Below, piece by piece: positions 1 to 7,399 of a DNA stretch of 64,000 nucleotides. How positions within the stretch are numbered: the stretch's first letter is position 1; the number at the start of each line of letters is the position of its first letter. A model generated the notes under the pieces. The model searched no databases. It saw nothing but the letters and a program-made list of their open reading frames with translations, and was not told the DNA's origin. The position numbers and the translations under genes were made by a program. Source of the DNA: SIG480 sp045595365 (GTDB lineage Bacteria > Bacillota > Clostridia > Oscillospirales > JAAYXM01); NCBI GenBank assembly GCA_045595365.1, contig JAZOAI010000038.1:1-64000 (forward strand). The letters are read 5' to 3'.

Positions 1-19
1 TAGGAAACCTCCCCTTTCT

Positions 20-117
20 CGCTGCGGCTCGGTCACGGTTTGGCTCTGACAATCCACTGGATTGTCATTCACTACCAAACCGACATTCGCCCTTCGGGCT
101 CACTACCCTCCGCAGCG
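20..117. repeat. Nested palindromic intergenic element
   Basis: Three perfect inverted-repeat arms are nested around one centre. CGCTGCGG (20-27) pairs with CCGCAGCG (110-117), CGGTTTGG (36-43) pairs with CCAAACCG (75-82), and GACAATCCA (48-56) pairs with TGGATTGTC (58-66). A small GCCC-TTC-GGGC hairpin sits at 89-98. No credible reading frame covers it. The architecture suits a folded RNA or a miniature palindromic repeat of the kind scattered between genes in Clostridia. The copy number in the genome cannot be judged from one window. Confidence 0.6.
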
Positions 118-135
118 CATCGCCAGAAATTAAAA

Positions 136-168
136 GAACACCCCATATGGAGAGTTCTTTTTGTTTTT
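136..168 (-). terminator. Probable terminator of the small ORF at 167-301
   Basis: On the minus strand, just after the stop codon of the 44-residue ORF, an AAAGAAC arm pairs with GTTCTTT around a short inner stem (CTCC/GGGG type pairs). A T-rich run, TTTTAATTT, follows. This is the usual form of an intrinsic terminator. Confidence 0.55.
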
Positions 169-301
169 ATCCTTTTTTCCCTTCTTCACCGGCGCCGTCA
201 ATATAGAGCTTTTCCGCTTTCTGCTGGAGAGCCTTGAGCTCTTCGATGATATCCGTTACACCATTAAAAAGCTCGAAATACATTTTTTCGTAGTCAGGCA
301 A
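167..301 (-). CDS. Small acidic protein of unknown function (44 aa)
   Basis: A TTG start at 301 is preceded by an AGAGGT motif about nine bases upstream. The frame reads MPDYEKMYFELFNG... and ends ...GEEGKKG at a TAA at 167-169, followed by a terminator-like hairpin. The predicted protein is one amphipathic helix (YFELFNGVTDIIEELKALQQ region) with a charged tail. I do not recognise a function. The helix is reminiscent of short conserved ORFs often seen in intergenic or prophage-derived positions in Clostridia, but that is recollection, not proof. It overlaps the end of a second possible small ORF (294-488) by 8 bases, which suggests coupled translation if both are real. Confidence 0.45.
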   Translation of the reverse strand: MPDYEKMYFELFNGVTDIIEELKALQQKAEKLYIDGAGEEGKKG

Positions 302-488
302 CGTTTTCTACCTCTCTTTCTCTGAAAATATATCCCCTCAACTTCTTCACCGCGCTTTTCGGAAAATAAAAAAGCGCACCAACCGAAGCCGATGCGCCGA
401 AAAACGCAGAGCTCCAATTGTCGCCAAACAAAGCCCAAACAGAAAAGGAAACCCTTGTTACCATCCGAGCGGAGTTGCGTTTTTTCAA
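294..488 (-). CDS. Possible small membrane protein (64 aa), uncertain
   Basis: From a TTG at 488 the frame encodes 64 residues with a hydrophobic, small-residue-rich centre (WALFGDNWSSAFFGASASVG, then FYFPKSAVKKLRGYIF) and basic ends. This composition could be one membrane segment. The reading frame ends by overlapping the start of the 44-residue ORF. Against it, the ribosome binding site is poor, the start is TTG and no family is recognised. It is reported because composition and overlap suggest a two-gene unit rather than a random frame. Confidence 0.3.
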   Translation of the reverse strand: MKKRNSARMVTRVSFSVWALFGDNWSSAFFGASASVGALFYFPKSAVKKLRGYIFREREVENVA

Positions 489-680
489 AACTCATATCGG
501 ATGATATGTAAAAAAGGGTACAACACTCCCTTTGCATAAGAGTAAACCTTTTTGTTATTCAACTTTGTTTGGCAAACATAGTATATCACATAGTGTCGGA
601 AAATGGAAGAGGTTTTTCAAAAAATTACCAAAAAATGGGAATTTAATTTTCGTTGTGTTGCCGTCCATCATTCCCTTTTT
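489..680. other. Intergenic, no gene seen
   Basis: AT-rich stretch. No frame on either strand has both a ribosome binding site and protein-like composition. A TATACT hexamer on the minus strand near 580 could be a promoter element for the small ORFs downstream, but no good -35 accompanies it. Confidence 0.4.
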
Positions 681-914
681 TGTAGGGGACATTCACGAAT
701 GTCCCGCTGGCGATTCCTGAATCGCCCCTACAATGTCAATTTCCACGTTTTCTTCGCGGTGCGTTGAGAATCGCCGCACCCTACGATAAAAATATGTTGT
801 TTGACAAAGTAGGCCCGCCCGGCAGGGCTACCGAGAAGGTGGGGGCGCAAAAAAGCGGAAGGGTTGTAGAAAAACAACCCCACGGTTCAGGCGGAACGAC
901 ACATAGGTCGTTCC
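681..914. repeat. Cluster of short palindromic repeats
   Basis: At least five hairpins lie in about 235 bases. GGGACATTC/GAATGTCCC spans 686-705 and GGCGATTC/GAATCGCC spans 709-726; both are enclosed by terminal inverted repeats TGTAGGGG (681-688) and CCCCTACA (725-732). GGTGCG/CGCACC spans 758-780, GGGTTGT/ACAACCC spans 861-880, and GGAACGAC/GTCGTTCC spans 893-914. The recurring flank is GTAGGG/CCCTAC. This is not protein coding and resembles REP- or MITE-type elements collected downstream of an operon. Confidence 0.65.
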
Positions 915-961
915 CTACAACACCATATTCGTCGCTTCGTGACAGCCCCTTTTCGTTATAC

Positions 962-994
962 AAAAAAGGGAGCGGATGTCTCCGTTCCTTTTTT
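962..994 (-). terminator. Terminator of the hydrogenase operon
   Basis: An A-rich arm (AAAAAAGG then AGCGGA with one bulged G) pairs with TCCGTTCCTTTTTT across a 4-base loop. Read on the minus strand, the stem comes 10 bases after the stop codon of the ferredoxin subunit and ends in TTTTTT, so it should end the long hydrogenase transcript. It also has a T-run on the plus strand. Confidence 0.75.
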
Positions 995-1003
995 GTGTTT
1001 AAT

Positions 1004-1999
1004 TTATTCTATTGAAAGAGATTTCTTCGGGCATTTATCTACGCAGATGCCGCATCTGATGCATTTTTCATCATCGACAGACCAGGTTTTTTCTGCGCGG
1101 TCAACGGTAATTGCGCCCTCGGGGCACTGCTTTGCGCAGAGCGTGCAATATACGCAGCTGTCACTGCAGGTAAGCTTGCCGTCATTTGTCGGGGCTTCCG
1201 GAGCCTTCTCAACCGGAGTCGGAGCTGGGACATCCGCCGCTTCAGGACACGGAGCATTAATATCTCCCATTGAGAGAGACTTCTTCGGGCAGGATTCTAT
1301 GCAGATTCCGCACTGTGTGCATTTCTCCCGGTCAATTTCCCACGTCTTATTCGCGCGGTCGACCGTGATTGCCTCAGAAGGGCACTTCTTTGCGCAGAGT
1401 GTGCAATATACGCAAGAATCGCTGCAAACAACGCCTTCTTCGACCGTTGCAAATGAAAGCGATTTCTTCGGGCACTTGTCGATGCAGATGCCGCACTTTA
1501 CGCACTTTTCTTCGTCGACTTCCCACGTCTTGTTGGCGCGGTCAACAGTAATTGCGCCCTCAGAGCACTGCTTTGCGCAGAGCGTGCAATATACGCAGGA
1601 GTCACTGCAGGTAAGCTTGCCGCCAACCTTCTTCTTAAAGCGTGTTCCGCGCGAGATGAGGTCAGCAGGGTCGGTTGCTACCATATGGTAGTCGCCCGTA
1701 AGCTCGATAGCCTTTGTTGAGCAGAAATCCTGACACATTCCGCAGAAGGTGCAGGAAGTGAGATCAAACTCATATGTTATGTTCTCTCCACCCTCTGCCT
1801 CTTCAGAAAAGCGCGTGATTGCGCCGGGAGAGCAGACCTTTATGCACATTCCGCAGTTTACGCACTTCTCAGCGTCATATGCGATTCTTCCGCGATAGTT
1901 GGGCTTTGCCTCGACAGCAACTTGGGGGAACTTCACCGTACTCGGTTTTGAAAAGAGGTTGCATATCGCTTCTTTTAAAAACGGGAATGAGAATTTCAT
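1004..1999 (-). CDS. Enlarged polyferredoxin subunit of membrane-bound [NiFe]-hydrogenase (EchF/MbhN/NuoI-like, eight cluster motifs)
   Basis: Electron-transfer subunit that should pass electrons from reduced ferredoxin toward the proximal cluster of the small subunit on the cytoplasmic side. The 331 residues carry eight C-x2-C-x2-C-x3-C motifs. The first two (C46-C56 and C83-C93) form the ordinary dicluster domain of NuoI/EchF/MbhN. Three further, nearly identical dicluster domains follow (about 131-183, 192-244 and 278-330). Each first motif has an extra upstream cysteine in the pattern CSDSCVYC, and a Pro/Ala/Glu linker at about 250-275 precedes the last repeat. Usual family members are roughly 120-180 residues with two clusters. 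It is the last gene of the operon and overlaps the small-subunit stop by 4 bases. Family assignment is firm; the role of the extra domains is inference. Confidence 0.9.
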   Translation of the reverse strand: MKFSFPFLKEAICNLFSKPSTVKFPQVAVEAKPNYRGRIAYDAEKCVNCGMCIKVCSPGAITRFSEEAEGGENITYEFDLTSCTFCGMCQDFCSTKAIELTGDYHMVATDPADLISRGTRFKKKVGGKLTCSDSCVYCTLCAKQCSEGAITVDRANKTWEVDEEKCVKCGICIDKCPKKSLSFATVEEGVVCSDSCVYCTLCAKKCPSEAITVDRANKTWEIDREKCTQCGICIESCPKKSLSMGDINAPCPEAADVPAPTPVEKAPEAPTNDGKLTCSDSCVYCTLCAKQCPEGAITVDRAEKTWSVDDEKCIRCGICVDKCPKKSLSIE

Positions 2000-2442
2000 T
2001 TGTCCATTGCCTCCCTCTTCTCTTTGAGTATCTCCGCTGCCTTGTAAAGACCTTCGATTATTGCCTCGGGCTTCGGAGTGCAGCCCGCGATTGAAACATC
2101 AACGTGGGTGTAATTCTCAAGCGGGCCTTCGACGGAGTAGCTGCCCTTGAACACGTTGCAGGAGCGCGGGCATGATCCGATTGAAACTACGCACTTTGGC
2201 TCGGGAACCTGCTCAAGGGTGCGGATAAGCCTTTCCTTTGACTGGCTTGTTATCGGGCCTGATACAACTACGATGTCCGCGTGGCGCGGGGTCCCTGCGA
2301 GCTTGAAGCCGAATCTCTCGGCATCATATCGCGGGGTGAGAACCGCGACAAGCTCAATATCGCAACCGTTGCACGAGCCTGTGTTGATATGATAAATCCA
2401 CGGGGATTTTGCCATACTGTTTGCAATAATTTTTTTAAACAT
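1996..2442 (-). CDS. Group 4 [NiFe]-hydrogenase small subunit (NuoB/EchC/MbhJ-like)
   Basis: Small subunit holding the proximal [4Fe-4S] cluster next to the NiFe site, homologous to NuoB of complex I. The 148 residues include the CNGCD motif (C24, C27), a GSCPRSC segment (C91, C95) and AGCTPKPE (C121), the expected ligand positions for the N2-type cluster. Length agrees with EchC/MbhJ. There is no twin-arginine signal, so it is a cytoplasm-facing subunit, as in other group 4 enzymes. It lies between the NuoH-like subunit and the polyferredoxin gene and shares a 4-base overlap with the latter. Confidence 0.93.
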   Translation of the reverse strand: MFKKIIANSMAKSPWIYHINTGSCNGCDIELVAVLTPRYDAERFGFKLAGTPRHADIVVVSGPITSQSKERLIRTLEQVPEPKCVVSIGSCPRSCNVFKGSYSVEGPLENYTHVDVSIAGCTPKPEAIIEGLYKAAEILKEKREAMDK

Positions 2443-2457
2443 TATATCTTCCCCTCC

Positions 2458-3420
2458 TTAAAAACCTATCCATACAAGCACGAGGCTTATCGCTGCAAGG
2501 GCCGTGACAACTGTCCAGTAGAACTTGAAGAGATGCTCAATCTTAAGGCGCGCACATACAGCGTGAGCGAGAGTCATACAAATGACCGTAAGAACGGCGC
2601 AGATAGCGACAAGGATGATTGCATTGAGAGCGGTAATCCCCGTGTCTATTCCTCCGAAGAAGAGGACTGTGAAAAGCGCTGTCATAATGAACATCTTGAC
2701 CGCTGTGTTGAGCTTGAACATCGCAAGAGGTGCGCCGCTGTACTCTACAAGCGGGCCTTCGCAGATTTCCGTCTCTGCCTCGGCGACGTCAAACGGCTGG
2801 GTTCCTACCTCGGCAGGAATGACAAAGAGCATCGCGATTGCCGCCGGAATAAGGCTCCAGTTTGAAATGAGAAGCCCGCCTCCGCGCTGGAATTCTGTTA
2901 TCTCTGCCATTGAGAAGCAAAGCTCGTTTCCTCCGACCTTCTTTGCAATCGCAAGAAAAACGATTACAAGCGGAAGCTCATATGCCATCATAGTTACCAT
3001 TTCGCGGGAGATTCCGATTCCCGCATACGGCGAACCTGATGCCGAACCGCCGAGAATCAGCGCAACAGCGGGGATTGTGAGAAGGTAAAGGAGAATTATC
3101 ATATCTCCGCCTGCAGAAAGCGGCGAATATCCGAAAATCGGGATGAACAGCATCATTACAACGAGGCTGACAAAGCCGATTACGGGAGCTGCAAGAAAAA
3201 CCTTTCTGTTTGCAGCGTCAGGAATAAGGGTTTCTTTTCCCATAAGCTTGAAGAAGTCATAAAACGGCTGGATTATCGGAGGGCCGATTCTCTTCTGCAT
3301 ACGGGCAAGAATCTTTCTGTCAAGGCCTGCGAGCAAAAGCCCGACTACTGCTACAAACAGAAGCCCCGGAAAGACGAGAACTGACCATGCGTTTGATAAA
3401 ATTGTTGTTAACGTTTCCAC
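2458..3420 (-). CDS. NuoH/EchB/MbhM-like membrane subunit of hydrogenase
   Basis: Integral membrane protein that anchors the hydrogenase arm and couples it to the ion-translocating subunits, equivalent to NuoH (complex I subunit 1). About eight hydrophobic helices are visible. Family landmarks include the early segment DRKILARMQKRIGPPIIQPF, an acidic loop EVGTQPFDVAEAETEICEGP (the E-loop of this family) and GAPLAMFKL. I place the start at a GTG at 3420, nine bases after a GGAGG; another GTG at 3426 is too close to that site. The gene sits directly after the MrpD-like subunit, 14 bases from its stop. Confidence 0.92.
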   Translation of the reverse strand: METLTTILSNAWSVLVFPGLLFVAVVGLLLAGLDRKILARMQKRIGPPIIQPFYDFFKLMGKETLIPDAANRKVFLAAPVIGFVSLVVMMLFIPIFGYSPLSAGGDMIILLYLLTIPAVALILGGSASGSPYAGIGISREMVTMMAYELPLVIVFLAIAKKVGGNELCFSMAEITEFQRGGGLLISNWSLIPAAIAMLFVIPAEVGTQPFDVAEAETEICEGPLVEYSGAPLAMFKLNTAVKMFIMTALFTVLFFGGIDTGITALNAIILVAICAVLTVICMTLAHAVCARLKIEHLFKFYWTVVTALAAISLVLVWIGF

Positions 3421-3434
3421 TTTCACTCACCTCC

Positions 3435-5360
3435 TTAACGAATAAAAACAAATGCAAACACTGTTATAATCGCCGTTGCCACAACTGCCCAGAGAGCATA
3501 GTCATTGACAACGCCCGAGTGCATTCCCTGCATAAACTTGAAGTAGCCTTTAAAGTCGTGTTTAAAGCCCCAGAAGAGGTCAGACCCTGCGACGTGGGAA
3601 TGCTCGCTCTTTTCTCCTCCGAAGAAGGTTGCGTACTTCCCGTCAGTTACCTGCTTGTCTTCATTTGCAAGGACCCGGCCGCGCTCGTTCTCGCCGAGGA
3701 GAACAACTATGCAAACGGCAATAAGCACGATTGCAAAGAGGATGAGCCACAGAACGGGGTTCCAGAGGTTGAGCTCGCCTGCTTCAACGACTGTATCGAC
3801 AACGCCGCGAGCCTCAGCATAGCCCTCGCCCATCATAGTATTGATGTAGTTTGTGACGTTGAAAGCCGCCTCTGCCGCCGGGCGGAGAAGGTGTTCTGAA
3901 ATCCAGTTGTAGAAGATGCCGCCAAACACGCAGAGCGCTGACATAATCCACATCGGAACGCGCATAAGAAGCGGAACCTCGCGTGTTTCGGAAAGCTCCT
4001 TCGGAAGCTGACCGAAGAACACCGCCTGGGTTACCTTGATGAATGACGCAAGCGTCATAACCGATACGACAAGTGCAACGATTGTTGCAAATGCGTATGC
4101 AAAGTTTCCGGTTTCTGCAGCTTTTGCGAAGGTTGACTGATAAATCATCCACTTTGATGCAAACCCGTTAAAGGGAGGAAGCCCTGAGATTGAGAACGCG
4201 CCGATGAGGAAGCAGATTGTAGTCTTCGGCATTCTCTTTGAGAGACCGCCGAGCTTATCAAGGTCGCTCGTTCCGGTAGCGTAGAGAACTGCACCCGCAC
4301 AAAGGAAGAGAAGCCCCTTGAAGAGCGTGTGGTTCATAGCGTGGAAGAGTCCGCTTGAAAGGCCAAGAGCAGTTCCGAGGCCGATTGCCGTAATCACATA
4401 TCCAATCTGCGAGATACTGTGGAATGCAAGAAGACGCTTAAAGTCGTGCTGAGCAAGCGCCATTGTAACTCCGACAAACATAGTAACCGTTCCGAAGGTG
4501 ACGAGGAGAATGTTGAGCGCGGGAATATCCATCGCGCGGAAGATTACATATGTAAGCCTTATCATACCGTAAACGCCAGCTTTGTTTACCATGCCTGAGA
4601 AGACCATTGAAACCGAGCTGGGAGCAACCATATATGCTTCCGATGCGGGGGTGTGGAACGGAACGATGTAGGATTTTACGCCAAAGCCCGCAAACATAAG
4701 AGCAAAGGCAAGAAGCGTTAATGGGTTAAGCCCGCTCTGCGAGAGGATTGCAGAAATCTGCGCCATATTGAGCGTTGCACACTGTGCATACAAAAGCGCG
4801 ATTCCCGCAAGCGTGAGAGACGACCCGATTGAGCCGATGATGAGATATTTAAACCCTGCTTCAAGCGCGCCGAACTTGTTGTTTCGAAATGCTGTCAGCG
4901 CAACCGAGGCAAATGTCATAATCTCTATCATAACGAACATATTAAAGATGTCGCCTGTGAGAACAAGACCCAAAACCGAGCCTGAAAGCATTAAGAAAAG
5001 CGTGTAGTAATGGCCGAGGTGATGGTCGCGCGCCATATACTTTATGGAATAGAGCGCCGAGAGAAGAATTGTTGTGACAACCAAGAGGGCAAAGAAGAGA
5101 TTGAGAGCATCTATCTCGTATCCGATACCGATTGCATAGCCCGCAACCGGCTCCCAGTTGCCCATCCAGTATGAAATGATTCCCCCGTCGATAAGGACAG
5201 GCTTTATAAGCGCAAAAATAAGCGCAAAGACCCCGAATGCCGCGATGAGTGTGAGGGTGTTTCTGATTATCTTGTTCTTTGAGCCGAAGATCTCGACCAG
5301 GAACGCGAAGAGGAAAAGCCCCATAACCGCGATTACGGGAAAATGGTTTACGTTAATCAT
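3435..5360 (-). CDS. MrpD/NuoL-type proton-translocating subunit with C-terminal extension (MbhH-like, possible MbhI fusion)
   Basis: Antiporter-like subunit expected to move protons or Na+ across the membrane. The 641 residues include the proton_antipo_M core, with HAMNHTLFKGLLFLCAGAV and GLPPFNGFASKWMIY landmarks. MrpD and MbhH are usually near 500 residues. The surplus here is a C-terminal part with a membrane helix (NPVLWLILFAIVL region), a soluble stretch, an aromatic amphipathic segment (LFWGFKHDFKGYFKF) and a last membrane helix ending FAFVFIR. That pattern fits the MbhI or NuoL lateral-helix element, and no separate MbhI gene is present in the operon. The fusion reading is inference. 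The stop overlaps the NuoK-like gene arrangement upstream by 4 bases. Confidence 0.9.
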   Translation of the reverse strand: MINVNHFPVIAVMGLFLFAFLVEIFGSKNKIIRNTLTLIAAFGVFALIFALIKPVLIDGGIISYWMGNWEPVAGYAIGIGYEIDALNLFFALLVVTTILLSALYSIKYMARDHHLGHYYTLFLMLSGSVLGLVLTGDIFNMFVMIEIMTFASVALTAFRNNKFGALEAGFKYLIIGSIGSSLTLAGIALLYAQCATLNMAQISAILSQSGLNPLTLLAFALMFAGFGVKSYIVPFHTPASEAYMVAPSSVSMVFSGMVNKAGVYGMIRLTYVIFRAMDIPALNILLVTFGTVTMFVGVTMALAQHDFKRLLAFHSISQIGYVITAIGLGTALGLSSGLFHAMNHTLFKGLLFLCAGAVLYATGTSDLDKLGGLSKRMPKTTICFLIGAFSISGLPPFNGFASKWMIYQSTFAKAAETGNFAYAFATIVALVVSVMTLASFIKVTQAVFFGQLPKELSETREVPLLMRVPMWIMSALCVFGGIFYNWISEHLLRPAAEAAFNVTNYINTMMGEGYAEARGVVDTVVEAGELNLWNPVLWLILFAIVLIAVCIVVLLGENERGRVLANEDKQVTDGKYATFFGGEKSEHSHVAGSDLFWGFKHDFKGYFKFMQGMHSGVVNDYALWAVVATAIITVFAFVFIR

Positions 5361-5716
5361 CCGCGAATCCTCCTTACCTCGTCGGCATCTATCGTCTTAT
5401 ACTTACGGTAAATCATAATTACAAGAGAGATAGCCATTGCTGTAACGCAAGCGCCGATAACGATTGATGTGAGCGTAAGAGCCTGCGGAACGGGGTCAAC
5501 AAAGAACCTTGAGGAGACTCCGTTTAGAAGGTCGCTTATTGTGAAAATAGGAGCGGTTCCGACATCGTTAAAGCCGATGCTTACGATGAGAAGATTTACG
5601 CCGTAGTCAATTATCCCGAGCCCGAGAACGATTTTTATGAGGTTTTTCTTCGTGCAGACGGCATAAAGACCGAGAACGATAAGAAACACCGATGCTATAT
5701 AGTTTACAATAATCAT
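5357..5716 (-). CDS. MrpC/NuoK-like subunit (MbhG)
   Basis: Small three-helix membrane protein of the NuoK/MrpC family, part of the ion-translocating module. The 119 residues start MIIVNYIASVFLIVLGLYAV and contain GLGIIDYGVNLLIVSIG and the DPVPQALTLTSIVIGACVTA segment typical of MrpC. Length matches the family. The start codon overlaps the stop of the MrpB-like gene (TAATG type junction at 5716), and its own end overlaps the MrpD-like start, so translation is coupled. Confidence 0.92.
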   Translation of the reverse strand: MIIVNYIASVFLIVLGLYAVCTKKNLIKIVLGLGIIDYGVNLLIVSIGFNDVGTAPIFTISDLLNGVSSRFFVDPVPQALTLTSIVIGACVTAMAISLVIMIYRKYKTIDADEVRRIRG

Positions 5717-6195
5717 TATGCTTCTTCCTCCTCTTCATCGTCTTCGTCTTCAGGGGCAAGAAGGCTCAAGAGAAGCATAAGGAGAAAGCTTACGCCCGTC
5801 AGAACCTTGAACCCGACGGAATATCCCATAAAGGTGATTGTTCCGGCACTTATCAAATCTCCGACCGCACCGTTGTCAAAAAAGATGTTGCGGCAGAAAT
5901 TGAGACCTACCAAAAGCCCGCAGAATGCAAGCACAACATACAACGTTGCGCCGAGAGCCTCGCTTACGCGAAGAGCCTCTGTGTTGATTGCTTCTTTTGT
6001 TGTTTTGTAGTTATAACCGAGATAGAGGAGAAGGGCTGCCGCGGCAACCATAACGCCGCCCTGGAAGCCTCCTCCGGGGGAGACTGTTCCGAAAAGGATA
6101 ATGTAGATGCCGAACACGATTGAAAAGGGGAGCATCATATCTGCGCCGCACTTTACGATTACGTTCTTTTCTGAAATTCCGTTTTTAAACTTCAT
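5716..6195 (-). CDS. MrpB-like subunit (MbhF)
   Basis: Membrane protein of the MnhB/MrpB family. It shows the landmark LPFSIVFGIYIILFGTVSPGGGFQGGVMVAAAALL split across the first two helices, where the SPGGGFQGG loop is diagnostic. Four hydrophobic segments are followed by a strongly acidic cytoplasmic tail (APEDEDDEEEEEA). It is 159 residues, close to the usual size. Neighbours on both sides are other Mrp-like subunits with overlapping ends. Confidence 0.92.
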   Translation of the reverse strand: MKFKNGISEKNVIVKCGADMMLPFSIVFGIYIILFGTVSPGGGFQGGVMVAAAALLLYLGYNYKTTKEAINTEALRVSEALGATLYVVLAFCGLLVGLNFCRNIFFDNGAVGDLISAGTITFMGYSVGFKVLTGVSFLLMLLLSLLAPEDEDDEEEEEA

Positions 6196-6548
6196 TATTT
6201 GTCATCCTCCTTCTTTTTCTTTTTTGATTTTGAGAGGATGACGAAGCTGCCTGCGATAGCAGTCAGAAGGATGAACGACTCACCTAAAGTGTCGAATCCG
6301 CGGAAGTCGAAAACGACTGCGGCAACGTTATTTGCGGCCATTGTTTTGTCGAGGTTTTCCTTAACTATAACGTCGGCGACGCCGTTTGCCGTTGTGACGT
6401 CGTAACCCTTCGGGTTGTTATAAAGCTCTACTGCATCTGCATTCCCGTCATACGTTCTCGGAAGGGTGGAGGCAAACGCCATAGCATATACACCTGCGGC
6501 AAGAATGACTATAAGAGAGACAAGAGCAACGATTCTTTTTGCTTTCAT
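6195..6548 (-). CDS. MbhE-like membrane subunit (C-terminal MrpA-derived domain)
   Basis: The 117-residue protein has a membrane helix at residues 7-27, an external segment and a second region VFDFRGFDTLGESFILLTAIAGSFVIL, the DFRGxDTxGE motif shared by MbhE and the MrpA C-terminus. In MrpA this region contributes to the ion path. A lysine-rich tail ends the protein. The start overlaps the end of the MbhD-like gene by 4 bases. Assignment rests on the motif and on gene order D-E-F. Confidence 0.88.
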   Translation of the reverse strand: MKAKRIVALVSLIVILAAGVYAMAFASTLPRTYDGNADAVELYNNPKGYDVTTANGVADVIVKENLDKTMAANNVAAVVFDFRGFDTLGESFILLTAIAGSFVILSKSKKKKKEDDK

Positions 6549-6808
6549 TTTTCTTCGTCCCCCTTTGCCGTTGTTTTCTTGATGGCTACGATGAAGATAG
6601 CCGTTGAAAGAACAGCGCCGACAGCAGCTTCGGCTATTGCAACGTCGGGCGCATGGAGGAGAATGAACTCAACTGCCATAAACGCGCCTGTTGCGCCGAG
6701 GGCAAGCACCGAGGAAAGGACTCCCTTGGAAGCTACCGCCAAAACTGCAGAGGCGACAATGCCTATCATAACAAGAAGGTTGAGAATAAAAACCAGATCA
6801 ATTGTCAT
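6545..6808 (-). CDS. MbhD-like (DUF4040) membrane subunit
   Basis: Short three-helix membrane protein corresponding to the DUF4040 region of MrpA. Landmarks are VLALGATGAFMAVEFILLHAPDVAIAEAAVGAVLSTAIF read as two parts: the FILLHAPDVAIAEA motif and the following helix. I chose the ATG at 6808 because a GGGGAGGA lies nine bases upstream and because it overlaps the stop of the MrpG-like gene (ATGACAATTGA), the standard coupling form. A start further upstream at 6835 lacks a ribosome binding site. The result is 87 residues. Confidence 0.88.
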   Translation of the reverse strand: MTIDLVFILNLLVMIGIVASAVLAVASKGVLSSVLALGATGAFMAVEFILLHAPDVAIAEAAVGAVLSTAIFIVAIKKTTAKGDEEK

Positions 6809-7148
6809 CTTCCAAATCCTCCCCGTATTTATCACATTTTAAGGTTGCGCTCTCCGCACCGCCGCGGCGGTATGCCGCACGGGCAATCGCGTGGCCCGCA
6901 ATCGGGTTTGTTATAATATAGAACGCGCCCATAACAACAAGCTTTACCACCATTCCCCAGTCGGGGGTTTCAAGCATAAAGATTGAATAAAGAACGCCGC
7001 CGAGAATAACGCCGAGCACTCCGAGCGTTGAAATGTTTGTCGACGACTGCATCCTGCAGAAAGAGTCCGGCATTCTTATGATTCCGACAGCACCTGCAAA
7101 AGCAAAAAATACGCTTATTGCAATAAGAACATCAATTACATATCTCAT
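6798..7148 (-). CDS. MrpG-like subunit (MbhC)
   Basis: Member of the MnhG/MrpG family, 116 residues with three membrane helices. The landmark GIIRMPDSFCRMQSSTNISTLGVLGVILG corresponds to the family motif G-x-R-x-P-D-x-Y-x-R-x-H-A-x-x-K-x-x-T-x-G. A conserved NPIAGHAIARAAYR segment lies near the C-terminus. The start overlaps the end of the MrpF-like gene. Confidence 0.92.
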   Translation of the reverse strand: MRYVIDVLIAISVFFAFAGAVGIIRMPDSFCRMQSSTNISTLGVLGVILGGVLYSIFMLETPDWGMVVKLVVMGAFYIITNPIAGHAIARAAYRRGGAESATLKCDKYGEDLEDDN

Positions 7149-7399
7149 AGCTTGCCCTCCAAGTAACGGGATACCATAACGGAGCCGATGAATCCGAGGA
7201 CTGCGGTCACCATTGCGATATCGAGATAAACGCTTCTTCCGCTGTGAAGAGCAAAGAGGATGAGCGCCATATCCGCGAGAATGTCAATGCTGTCTGCCGA
7301 AACTGCACGGTCAACAACACTCGGGCCCTTGATAAGCCTCCAAAAGAGAGAAAGGGCCAAAACTATAAAGCATATTGCGAAGAAAATAAGCTCGTTCAT
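7145..7399 (-). CDS. MrpF-like subunit (MbhB)
   Basis: Member of the MnhF/MrpF family with three helices. GPSVVDRAVSADSIDILA is the family motif (G-P-x-x-x-D-R-x-x-A-x-D). I use the ATG at 7399, preceded by AAGGAGG and overlapping the MrpE stop as ATGA; an upstream start at 7420 would lie before that ribosome binding site. The product is 84 residues, typical for the family. Confidence 0.92.
   Translation of the reverse strand: MNELIFFAICFIVLALSLFWRLIKGPSVVDRAVSADSIDILADMALILFALHSGRSVYLDIAMVTAVLGFIGSVMVSRYLEGKL

Noticed and set aside
939..1691. 250-residue plus-strand ORF with repeated HFSSST and FFGHLS-type motifs
   Set aside because: It is the exact antisense of the polyferredoxin repeats; its repetitiveness comes from those domains, and it has no ribosome binding site.
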